6,157 bases of DNA, taken from the NCBI GenBank assembly GCA_021848865.1, contig JAJZTO010000177.1:1-6157 (forward strand). Direction: 5' to 3'. This stretch comes from Myxococcales bacterium. GTDB lineage: Bacteria > Myxococcota > Myxococcia > Myxococcales > Anaeromyxobacteraceae. The position numbers were made by a program, and so were the translations under genes. The notes below the pieces were generated by a model. It ran no database searches and was not told where the DNA came from. It was given only the letters and a program-made list of their open reading frames with translations. Within the stretch, counting starts at the first letter, position 1. The number at the start of each line of letters is the position of its first letter. Below, piece after piece: positions 1 to 5,146 of the stretch.

Positions 1-87
1 GCGATCCGCCGCAGGGCGCGGCGGTCGCGGAGCGCCCGCCCCGTGTACGGGAAGCGTGCGGCTGACGGGCCCCCGCGCCCCGGGTAG
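1..87 (+). other. Possible 3' end of an upstream gene, unrecognised
   Basis: Frame 1 is open from the window edge to a TAG at 85-87, with G or C at almost every third codon position, as in the real genes here. Its 28 residues are arginine-rich and match nothing I recognise. Frame 3 is also open, to a TGA at 63-65, so the choice of frame is uncertain. In DNA this GC-rich a short open frame is weak evidence, and the stretch could equally be non-coding upstream sequence for the gene at 97. Confidence 0.15.
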
Positions 88-96
88 GATGCCCGC

Positions 97-744
97 ATGA
101 TCGCCACGGCCTTCGCCTGCTGGGCTCTGCTGACCACCGCCGCCGCCGGACCGTCGGCAGACGCTCCGGCGTCCCCCGAGAAGCCCCCGCCGGCCGCCGG
201 ACCGGCGGAGGGACGCCTGTCGGGCGCGAGCGCCGAGGAACAGCTGGTGGTGCCGGCGGGCGCTCCCGAGGACCAGGCCCGCTGGAGGGCCGGGCACGAG
301 GTGGACCAGCGGCTCACCATCGAGCTCTCGGTCTCGAGCCGCCTGCAGTGGGCCGGACGGACGCGGCGGTACGTCGAGCGGCTCGAGGCCCTGGCGGGGA
401 AGGCGGACGCCCCGGCCTCCGCCCGGGCCGGGGAGCTGCTGGCCCGCTACCGCCAGGTGGCGTCCGAGAACAGGCGGATGGCGACGATCCCGTGGGCCGT
501 CGACAAGACCCGCGGCTGCCAGTACCCGCTGCTGGAGCTGCAGGGCGCGATGCAGCCCGGCGGGCCGGCGCGCCGGGCGAGCGTCCTGGCCGCGGCGCGG
601 GAGGGCATCGACGACTGCCTCGCGAAGGCCCGGCCCATCGCGACGCGGCTCGGCGGCCTGAACGACGAGCTCCGGAGGCTGCAGGACGCCGCCGAGGCGC
701 TGCTGCCGCCGATGCCGGCGGCCGCTCCGCCGGCGGCGAGGTGA
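97..744 (+). CDS. Predicted exported helical protein of unknown function
   Basis: I do not recognise a family in this 215-residue protein. Residues 1-17 form a hydrophobic stretch ending Ala-Ala-Ala-Gly, like a signal peptide but without a positively charged N-terminus. Residues 18-40 are an Ala/Pro-rich linker. Residues 45-203 are rich in Ala, Arg, Glu and Leu and look mostly helical, and the tail after 203 is Ala/Pro again. The mature part has only two cysteines, Cys141 and Cys174, which could pair by disulfide outside the cytoplasm. The ATG at 97 has a modest ribosome-binding sequence (TAGGA, 85-89) seven bases upstream. The gene ends 35 bases before the next plus-strand gene, which also looks envelope-located, so the two are probably co-transcribed. 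Opposite-strand frames here give only low-complexity, arginine-rich translations. Export and helicity are inferences; no function is assigned. Confidence 0.75.
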   Translation: MIATAFACWALLTTAAAGPSADAPASPEKPPPAAGPAEGRLSGASAEEQLVVPAGAPEDQARWRAGHEVDQRLTIELSVSSRLQWAGRTRRYVERLEALAGKADAPASARAGELLARYRQVASENRRMATIPWAVDKTRGCQYPLLELQGAMQPGGPARRASVLAAAREGIDDCLAKARPIATRLGGLNDELRRLQDAAEALLPPMPAAAPPAAR

Positions 745-769
745 CGTTCCAGCCGCGTGAAGCACCGAG

Positions 770-776
770 GGAGGAG
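770..776 (+). promoter_or_regulatory. Shine-Dalgarno sequence that fixes the start at 780
   Basis: A GGAGGAG run lies three bases before the ATG at 780 (GGAGG core at 770-774, spacer of five). It decides the start: the frame stays open back to an ATG at 348, but that longer version overlaps the upstream gene almost entirely and gives an arginine/glycine-rich translation typical of a wrong frame. Confidence 0.8.
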
Positions 777-779
777 CGC

Positions 780-1436
780 ATGACGAAGGTCGTCGCGGCC
801 GTGGGCGCCATCCTGCTGCTGGCCGGGGGAGCGATGCTCGCGGTCTACCTGATGTCGCGGGATCCCGTTCCCGTTCCCGTGGACGTGGCCGCGCCGCCCC
901 CTCCTCCTCCTCCTCCTCCGGTGGCGCAGGAGCCCGTCCCGGCCGCCCTCCCCGGCCCCGACCTCACCCGGCTCTCGCCTGCGCCGGCCGGCGCACCGGC
1001 GCCCCCGCCGGCCTACGGCCCTCCCCCGCCCGAGCCGCCGCCGGGCACCTGGGAGGCGGTGCCGCCCGTCCCTCGACTCGGGAGGCTCGGTGCCGCCGGT
1101 GCGGCGCTGAACGTCCGCCTGAACGAGCTGGAGCCGCGGATCGCCACGTGCTTCCGGCAGGCCAGCGCCCGCGGCGGCCGCCTCGCCGAGGCCGACAACC
1201 TCACCGAGACCCGGGACTACGGGCAGACCACGGACACCGGCGTCACCGTCCTCATGCTGCAGGTGGAGACGCTCGCGGGCGCGGTGCGGATCGTGGACGC
1301 GCCGGTCGAGGCCCAGGGTTCCGCGAGCCCTGGCGCCGTCGCCTGCGTCCAGGGCATCTTCCGCGGGCAGGTGGTCGCGGCGCCGGGCGCGAAGGCGGGC
1401 GAGCGGTACCGGATCCTCCACACGCTCACCCCCTGA
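780..1436 (+). CDS. Membrane-anchored proline-rich protein, AgmX/PglI C-terminal-domain-like
   Basis: The 218-residue protein has three parts. Residues 4-25 are one hydrophobic segment after a Lys, giving a membrane anchor or uncleaved signal. Residues 28-97 are a Pro/Ala/Val linker with a run of nine prolines at 39-47, long enough to cross part of the periplasm. Residues about 105-215 form a compact domain: an LNVRLNELEPRI helix leading to Cys124, a central alternating hydrophobic stretch (VTVLMLQVE) followed by a Gly-containing turn and a V..APVE strand, then Cys189 in an ACVQG motif. This order, with the two spaced cysteines, resembles the C-terminal domain annotated as AgmX/PglI in myxobacteria, where AgmX is linked to gliding motility. 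I recognise it by pattern only. A TonB-like or secretin-associated envelope role is possible. It probably shares a transcript with the gene ending at 744. Confidence 0.75.
   Translation: MTKVVAAVGAILLLAGGAMLAVYLMSRDPVPVPVDVAAPPPPPPPPPVAQEPVPAALPGPDLTRLSPAPAGAPAPPPAYGPPPPEPPPGTWEAVPPVPRLGRLGAAGAALNVRLNELEPRIATCFRQASARGGRLAEADNLTETRDYGQTTDTGVTVLMLQVETLAGAVRIVDAPVEAQGSASPGAVACVQGIFRGQVVAAPGAKAGERYRILHTLTP
864..880 (+). repeat. Short hexanucleotide repeat coding Pro-Val
   Basis: CCCGTT is present twice (864-869, 870-875), followed by a third partial copy (CCCGT). It encodes the Pro-Val-Pro-Val-Pro-Val segment immediately after the membrane anchor of the 780-1436 gene. T-ending codons are rare in this window, so the identical Val codons suggest recent local duplication. 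Confidence 0.6.
900..917 (+). repeat. (CCT)6 trinucleotide microsatellite inside a proline run
   Basis: Six consecutive CCT codons encode prolines 41-46 of the 780-1436 protein. Prolines elsewhere in this gene are coded almost only by CCC or CCG, so the run looks like a replication-slippage tract and not ordinary codon choice. Length changes by three bases would lengthen or shorten the linker without a frameshift. Confidence 0.8.
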
Positions 1437-1443
1437 CCGCCGG

Positions 1444-1474
1444 CCGGCGGGCCTCGCCCCGCCGGGAGCGAGGC
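1444..1474 (+). other. Two overlapping, mutually exclusive hairpins after the plus-strand stop
   Basis: CCGGCGGG (1444-1451) and CCCGCCGG (1458-1465) make a perfect 8-bp stem with a six-base loop, beginning eight bases after the stop of the 780-1436 gene. GCCTCGC (1451-1457) and GCGAGGC (1468-1474) make a second, 7-bp stem that uses the first one's loop, so only one can form at a time. Neither is followed by a T-run on the plus strand. A 3'-end stabilising structure or a terminator lacking a U-tract is possible; chance is also possible at this GC content. Confidence 0.4.
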
Positions 1475-1489
1475 GCGCCGCGGCCGGTG

Positions 1490-1527
1490 AAAAAATCCGG
1501 GGCGGCGCCGCGCGGCACCGCCCCGGA
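1490..1527 (-). terminator. Rho-independent terminator of the multicopper oxidase gene
   Basis: Read on the minus strand, TCCGGGGCGG (1527-1518) and CCGCCCCGGA (1505-1496) form a perfect 10-bp stem. The 12-base loop contains a further GCCG/CGGC stem. Six T residues (1495-1490) follow immediately. The structure starts 25 bases past the TAG stop at 1553. The T-tract orientation assigns it to the minus-strand oxidase. On the plus strand the hairpin is not followed by a T-run, though the stem could still slow a convergent polymerase. Confidence 0.88.
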
Positions 1528-1552
1528 CCTCATCCCTGCCGGGTCCCGATGG

Positions 1553-4447
1553 CTACGGGACCACCAGGCTGGTGCGCATCATCTCCGAGTCCTCGTGCGA
1601 GTTGATGTGGCAGTGCCACACGAACGGGCCCGAGGTGACCGGCTCATAGGTGTAGGGAGCCGCAGCGCCCGGTCCGGCAGAGGTGGCGGTGCCGGGAGCG
1701 GTCGGCGTCCCGCTGGACGGGTACCGCTGGATCCAGTCCGCGACGATGGAGGTCACCATGCCCGGGGGCGCCTGCACGGCGTCCTTGTAGCCGCCGTCGG
1801 CCGAGAGCGGCGTCACCAGCACCGGCTGGCCCAGCAGGGTCGGCGTGACGTCCGGGACCACCTGCATCTCGCCGCCCGGGGAGGTGCCGGGCTGGCAGGT
1901 GGCGCTGCCGCAGAGCAGCGCCTTGTAGGTCCCGACGTTGAAGGTCTGGCGGGCGATGATCTGGTTCTTCACGTAGTGCGGGTGCATGGGGTGCGCGTCG
2001 ACCGTGAGGTTCACGAACTGCCAGATCTCGCGCGTTCCCAGCTTGGGGGTCTCGGTCACCTTGTACTCGAACGGCACGCCGTTCAGCTGCATGCCCATCG
2101 GGGCCAGGGTGACGCCGTCCACCCGCTCGTTCAGGTAGACCTGCCGGACGATGGGCTTCAGGCTCTTGCCGTCCTGGAACGGGATGGTGCCCGCGCCCGG
2201 GGCCAGGGCGATGGGCCAGGTCACCGGCCGGAGGTTCTGGTAGGCGGGATCGGTCTGCAGCGCCGGGTTCGCCGGCATGCAGGCCGTGGCCAGGTTGGTC
2301 GCCGCCGCGAGCGCCGGATCCCAGGTCAGGCTCGCCGGGGCGCCGACGGTCCCGCAGCTCTTCACGCCGCCGGTCCCCTCCACCTGGAACTTCATGATGA
2401 CGTTCAGGTCGGCGAACGGGCTCCGGCTCATCTGCGGGGTGATGCCGGCCGGGAACGGCGCCGGGGCGGTGTTCACCATCCAGACGTTGGCCGCCGCGCC
2501 CGCGGCGATCCCGGGCAGCGCGCCGAAGTTCACCAGCAGCTCGTACCGCTCGCCGGGGCACATGGTGAACTGGTTCCTCGGGGCGAGCACCGGGTTCTTC
2601 ATGTACCCCTGGTCGTTGGCCAGGATGTAGAAGGGGACGCCGAAGGTCACGTTCGCTCCCGGCGCCGGCGGGAGGGCCGAGACCTGGAAGCCCAGCGTGT
2701 AGCAGCGCGAGTCGGAGCCGTCGACGAGGCGGAGGCGGTACCAGCCCGGCTCGGTGGTCTTCTTGGGCCACAGCACCCCGTTCACCAGGGCGTGGTCGCC
2801 GAAGTACTCCGGGCTCCAATTGGGGTGCACCAGCGGGTTCACGCCGGGCGTGACGGGCGTGGTGCCCGGCGCCACGATCATGCCGGCCGGGATGGGCTGC
2901 CCGTTCCCGTTGGCGAAGTTCAGGCTGCCGTCGTCGTTGAAGGAGCGGTCCTGGACGGCCAGGAACAGGTCGTAGCGCGGCATGCCGAAGGCGCCGCGGG
3001 GCTCGGTGACCGGGTCGAGCCAGGTGTACTCGCAGCTCTCGCCGAGCGCCGCCGCCGCCGTGCACACGCCCGCCTTCACCGCCCCGTGCTTCAGCGGCTC
3101 CTTCACCGGGAAGAAGCCGGCGGGGCCGGCGACGACGTTGTGGTGGGTCTTGCCCAGCGTGTGGTCGTGGAACCAGATGGTCGCCTCCTCCTGGACCATC
3201 GGGTAGGTGTAGGTGTCGCTGTTGCCGGCCGGGCGCCGCAGCGCGATCCCCGAGGGGTTCTCGAAGGCCGGGAGGACGAAGGGAGCCGGGTTGCCCCCGT
3301 TCGACGCGTTGTACAGCCGGGCCGTCGTCGGGTTGCCGAACCACTTCTCCGCGAAGCCGTCGGTGGAGGGCGGGATCTCGCCGCCGTGCAGGTGGGTCAC
3401 CCAGGAGTTGTCGGGCTGCATGGGGCTGCCGTACTGGTTCACGCCGTCGAAGCCGACGCCGACGAGCTGGCTGTTCGCCACGGCCGGATCGATGGTGGCC
3501 TTCACGCCCATGAAGGTGCGGTCGATGGAGCAGGCCCAGTCGGCCGCCTCCGGGTGCGGGCAGAGGACGTGGTTGTCCGGGAACTCGTTCACCCACTTCA
3601 CGACCACCGGGCGGCCCCGGGTGGCGCGGATGCTGATGGAGGGCCAGGTGGCGACGTAGGTGTTCTGCGACCAGGGGCTCGGCGTGGCGGTGAGGGCGAT
3701 GCCCAGCGTGCCGCCCATGTTGACCTGGCCGACGCCCCAGATCGGCGTGAACAGCGGGGCGCCCAGCGGGACCTTGCCGGCGGCGCTGCAGTACTGCGCG
3801 CGGAACGCCCCCGCCGCGTCCGCCGGGCAGGTGCAGCCGCCGACGGAGTTGCAGAGCAGGCCCGTCCACTGCATGCCGTTCGGCACCTCGGGCCCCTTGG
3901 GGTTCACGAGCAGGGGGTTCGGGAAGGCCCCCAGGCCGGCGAGCGCCTGGAAGCCCCAGGCCTCGTGGACGCCGATCTCGTAGTAGTCGGCGCCGGGGTA
4001 GGTGACCGTGTCGGGCGTGTAGTCGGGCGGGTTCAGCACCTCCCAGACGAACTTGGGCGTCGCGACCGCGTTGGCGAGGACGCCGGAGGGGATCACCGGA
4101 TTCATCACGGAGAAGGGGATGGGCGCGCCGCACGCGGCCCAGCCGCCGGCGGTGCGGTGCGACCCGCCCAGGACGCAGTCGAAGCTCGACGCGGCCCGCG
4201 CCCCGCAGGCTGGCAGGGTCGGGAACATGGCCGCGTTCGCCGGGCTGGCGAGGCACTGGCCCGGGAAGGGGTAGTTCACCTGGTAGTTGGCGTTCGACGG
4301 GCCGAAGGGGTTCTGCTGCGGGAAGGCCGCGTTGGCCGCCCCGGGATCGGTGTTGAACTTCGCAAAGGGGATCTGCGCGCTCGCCGTGGTCCCCGCGGCC
4401 AGCACGATGGCGCAGACGGCGCCCAGTCGCATCAGGATGTCCTTCAC
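1553..4447 (-). CDS. Exported large CotA-like multicopper oxidase (laccase family), 964 residues
   Basis: Enzymes of this family oxidise phenols, dyes, bilirubin or metal ions and reduce O2 to water. All copper ligands are present: HLHG (352-355), HDH (427-429), HPMHPH (819-824) and HCH-N3-H-N4-M (945-956). That gives a type 1 site of His819, Cys946, His951 and Met956, plus a trinuclear site. Stretches such as HLHGG..P.STDG, DRSFNDDGSL, APRNQF..CPGERYELLVNF and VTETPKLGT.EIW follow Bacillus CotA as I remember it. Residues 1-24 are a Sec-type signal peptide (ASA|Q) without twin arginines. CotA has about 513 residues; the excess lies before the first copper motif and in two insertions near the end. 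The mature protein has 18 cysteines besides Cys946. No Met-rich CueO-type insert is seen. The start is the GTG at 4447, set by a strong Shine-Dalgarno. The frame is intact. Substrate is unknown; Mn(II), Fe(II), Cu(I) or phenolics are all possible. Confidence 0.95.
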   Translation of the reverse strand: MKDILMRLGAVCAIVLAAGTTASAQIPFAKFNTDPGAANAAFPQQNPFGPSNANYQVNYPFPGQCLASPANAAMFPTLPACGARAASSFDCVLGGSHRTAGGWAACGAPIPFSVMNPVIPSGVLANAVATPKFVWEVLNPPDYTPDTVTYPGADYYEIGVHEAWGFQALAGLGAFPNPLLVNPKGPEVPNGMQWTGLLCNSVGGCTCPADAAGAFRAQYCSAAGKVPLGAPLFTPIWGVGQVNMGGTLGIALTATPSPWSQNTYVATWPSISIRATRGRPVVVKWVNEFPDNHVLCPHPEAADWACSIDRTFMGVKATIDPAVANSQLVGVGFDGVNQYGSPMQPDNSWVTHLHGGEIPPSTDGFAEKWFGNPTTARLYNASNGGNPAPFVLPAFENPSGIALRRPAGNSDTYTYPMVQEEATIWFHDHTLGKTHHNVVAGPAGFFPVKEPLKHGAVKAGVCTAAAALGESCEYTWLDPVTEPRGAFGMPRYDLFLAVQDRSFNDDGSLNFANGNGQPIPAGMIVAPGTTPVTPGVNPLVHPNWSPEYFGDHALVNGVLWPKKTTEPGWYRLRLVDGSDSRCYTLGFQVSALPPAPGANVTFGVPFYILANDQGYMKNPVLAPRNQFTMCPGERYELLVNFGALPGIAAGAAANVWMVNTAPAPFPAGITPQMSRSPFADLNVIMKFQVEGTGGVKSCGTVGAPASLTWDPALAAATNLATACMPANPALQTDPAYQNLRPVTWPIALAPGAGTIPFQDGKSLKPIVRQVYLNERVDGVTLAPMGMQLNGVPFEYKVTETPKLGTREIWQFVNLTVDAHPMHPHYVKNQIIARQTFNVGTYKALLCGSATCQPGTSPGGEMQVVPDVTPTLLGQPVLVTPLSADGGYKDAVQAPPGMVTSIVADWIQRYPSSGTPTAPGTATSAGPGAAAPYTYEPVTSGPFVWHCHINSHEDSEMMRTSLVVP

Positions 4448-4452
4448 GGCTG

Positions 4453-4460
4453 CCCTCCTT
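4453..4460 (-). promoter_or_regulatory. Strong Shine-Dalgarno sequence selecting the GTG start of the oxidase
   Basis: The minus strand reads AAGGAGGG, five bases before GTG (4447-4445). The in-frame ATG five codons later lies too far from it, and the ATG at 4693 would put 82 charged, low-complexity residues before the signal peptide. The GTG start gives a normal 24-residue signal peptide. Confidence 0.88.
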
Positions 4461-4471
4461 ACGGTGGCGGA

Positions 4472-4508
4472 CGTCCGGGCGCTGCCCCCCGCGGGCAGGC
4501 CCCGGACG
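4472..4508 (-). promoter_or_regulatory. Imperfect hairpin in the oxidase leader
   Basis: CGTCCGGG (4472-4479) pairs with CCCGGACG (4501-4508). After a two-base mismatch on each side, CTGCCC (4482-4487) pairs with GGGCAG (4493-4498) around a five-base loop. The structure ends 11 bases upstream of the oxidase Shine-Dalgarno. No T-run follows on the minus strand, so it is not a classic attenuator. It could be an mRNA-stabilising or translation-modulating hairpin, or a DNA operator. Confidence 0.5.
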
Positions 4509-4529
4509 AACGCGTTCTCTCGTTTTCGC

Positions 4530-4577
4530 CCGTGTCGGGCAGGGAGGAGCCCCCTCCGCCCGGCGCACTCGACACGG
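4530..4577 (-). promoter_or_regulatory. Larger inverted repeat upstream of the oxidase
   Basis: CCGTGTCG (4530-4537) and CGACACGG (4570-4577) form a perfect 8-bp outer stem. Inside it GGC (4538-4540) pairs with GCC (4558-4560), and GGAGG (4543-4547) with CCTCC (4553-4557). The result is a long stem with a two-base bulge on one side and a nine-base bulge on the other. It lies 83 bases upstream of the GTG. Whether it acts in RNA or as a DNA site depends on the transcription start, which I cannot locate. Confidence 0.4.
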
Positions 4578-5002
4578 CCCTCCAGCGAGGTGAGCCTAGG
4601 CATGCTGATGTGCGACAGGAAGTCCCCCTGGCGCCGGACACCCACCCCTGCGGCCGTCACCAGGAGTGCGGTGTCCAGGACGGTCCTCGGCATGACTGCG
4701 AGTGCCTGCTCCGGTGCCGGGCACGGGGGTCGGACGAGGGTCGCGCTCCCGCCGCGGATGCATATTCACCCGTGTGCGCTCCGGAATTTCCCCGGCGTGG
4801 AATGACCCACCAACGGAGCGAATCGAGCGCGAACCCGCGAGCACCGCGCGACGTGTGTGCGTGATTGTGGCGGCAGGCACCGCAACCCGCCGAGATTCCG
4901 CATGAAAGCTTACGACCCATCAGAGACTAGCGGCCGTCCCGAGGACATGAGACAGCGCAGTTCGTGAACGCGACCCGGCCCGCGAGCGCCAGCACATCCC
5001 CT

Positions 5003-5020
5003 CGGGCTGCGCGGGCTGCG
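5003..5020. repeat. Perfect 9-base tandem repeat
   Basis: CGGGCTGCG occurs twice in direct tandem (5003-5011 and 5012-5020), just upstream of the palindrome at 5031. It may be a paired binding half-site or a chance GC-rich duplication. Confidence 0.5.
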
Positions 5021-5030
5021 TGCAGGGAGT

Positions 5031-5047
5031 TGCCCGGTGACCGGGCA
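5031..5047. promoter_or_regulatory. Perfect 17-base palindrome, candidate operator or activator site
   Basis: TGCCCGGT-G-ACCGGGCA is an exact 8-1-8 inverted repeat. It has the same length and outer TGC...GCA as the enteric NtrC consensus TGCACC-N5-GGTGCA, but differs inside each half. It is centred about 70 bases before the start point predicted from the sigma-54-like promoter at 5083. An NtrC-like or other dimeric regulator of amt is a reasonable inference; the identity of the protein is unknown. Confidence 0.45.
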
Positions 5048-5071
5048 GCGCCTGGCGACCGGGCACCGCCT
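5036..5071. repeat. 18-base tandem repeat overlapping the palindrome
   Basis: Two adjacent 18-base copies (5036-5053 and 5054-5071) differ at only two positions and share GACCGGGCA and CGCCT. Each copy carries the right half of the palindrome (ACCGGGCA). The second copy therefore forms a degenerate version of it, 18 bases further on, with three mismatches in the left half. This looks like two adjacent sites of different strength for one regulator. Confidence 0.55.
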
Positions 5072-5082
5072 GCGCCGAAATC

Positions 5083-5097
5083 CGGCGCCTTCCTTGC
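5083..5097 (+). promoter_or_regulatory. Candidate sigma-54 (-24/-12) promoter of amt
   Basis: CGGCGC-CTTCC-TTGC matches the consensus TGGCAC-N5-TTGC at eight of ten defined positions, with the invariant GG and GC exactly ten bases apart. Transcription would begin about 12 bases past the GC, near 5109, leaving a leader of roughly 38 bases. Ammonium transporter genes are commonly under sigma-54/NtrC control, which raises the prior. GG-N10-GC is easy to meet by chance in DNA this GC-rich. Confidence 0.45.
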
Positions 5098-5136
5098 GGG
5101 CACGGCTGCTGCAAAGGGGCGCAGCGCGCAATCCAC

Positions 5137-5141
5137 GGAGG
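5137..5141 (+). promoter_or_regulatory. Shine-Dalgarno sequence for the TTG start of amt
   Basis: GGAGG lies five bases before the TTG at 5147-5149. No ATG or GTG in this frame is suitably placed, and the first in-frame ATG (codon 42) falls inside the first membrane helix. Confidence 0.8.
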
Positions 5142-5146
5142 CCCAC

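Larger units (their letters stand above)
4448..5146. other. Divergent intergenic regulatory region between the oxidase and amt
   Basis: About 700 bases without a credible gene. Open frames on both strands translate to Arg/Pro/Gly-rich sequence with no domain, no good ribosome-binding site and no consistent codon bias. The oxidase side holds two inverted repeats (4472-4508, 4530-4577). The amt side holds repeats, a palindrome and a sigma-54-like promoter (5003-5097). The middle, roughly 4755-4960, is visibly less GC-rich, with patches such as GCATATTCAC and GAATTTCC, and could hold promoters; I cannot pick a convincing -35/-10 pair on either strand. I see no tRNA, IS end or CueR-type copper box. 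Confidence 0.7.

Noticed and set aside
89..100. Three-codon ORF (ATG CCC GCA TGA) overlapping the ATG at 97 as a translational-coupling leader
   Set aside because: Such overlaps arise easily by chance, and the TAGGA sequence is spaced for the ATG at 97, not the one at 89.
348..779. Longer version of the 780-1436 gene starting at 348
   Set aside because: It would overlap most of the 97-744 gene, and the added translation is Arg/Gly/Ala-rich as in a wrong frame. ATG 780 has a strong ribosome-binding site.
4412..4447. Lipobox at Cys12 of the oxidase signal peptide
   Set aside because: Residues 8-11 (LGAV) do not fit a lipobox, the hydrophobic core continues past the cysteine, and a clear ASA|Q cleavage site follows.
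1644..4568. Second long minus-strand frame, 974 codons, overlapping the oxidase
   Set aside because: It is the shifted frame of the same gene, with Arg/Pro/Gly-rich translation and no motif, signal peptide or ribosome-binding site.
4593..4621. Weak -35/-10-like pair (TTCCTG, 17 bases, TAGGCT) on the minus strand for the oxidase
   Set aside because: Only about two and three of six consensus positions match, so it is no better than background.
4448..4693. Oxidase start at the ATG at 4693, adding 82 residues
   Set aside because: The extra residues are charged and low-complexity and would bury the signal peptide; the GTG at 4447 has an ideal Shine-Dalgarno.
4714..4724. Small palindrome GTGCC-G-GGCAC in the intergenic region
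   Set aside because: Five-base arms of G and C are common by chance in this composition, and it has no positional link to a promoter or start.
1148..4864. Open frame of 1238 codons on the plus strand opposite the oxidase
   Set aside because: It is antisense to the oxidase and its translation is Arg/Gly/His/Val-rich low complexity without any domain. The oxidase frame has all copper motifs and a signal peptide; long shadow frames are expected where stop codons are rare.
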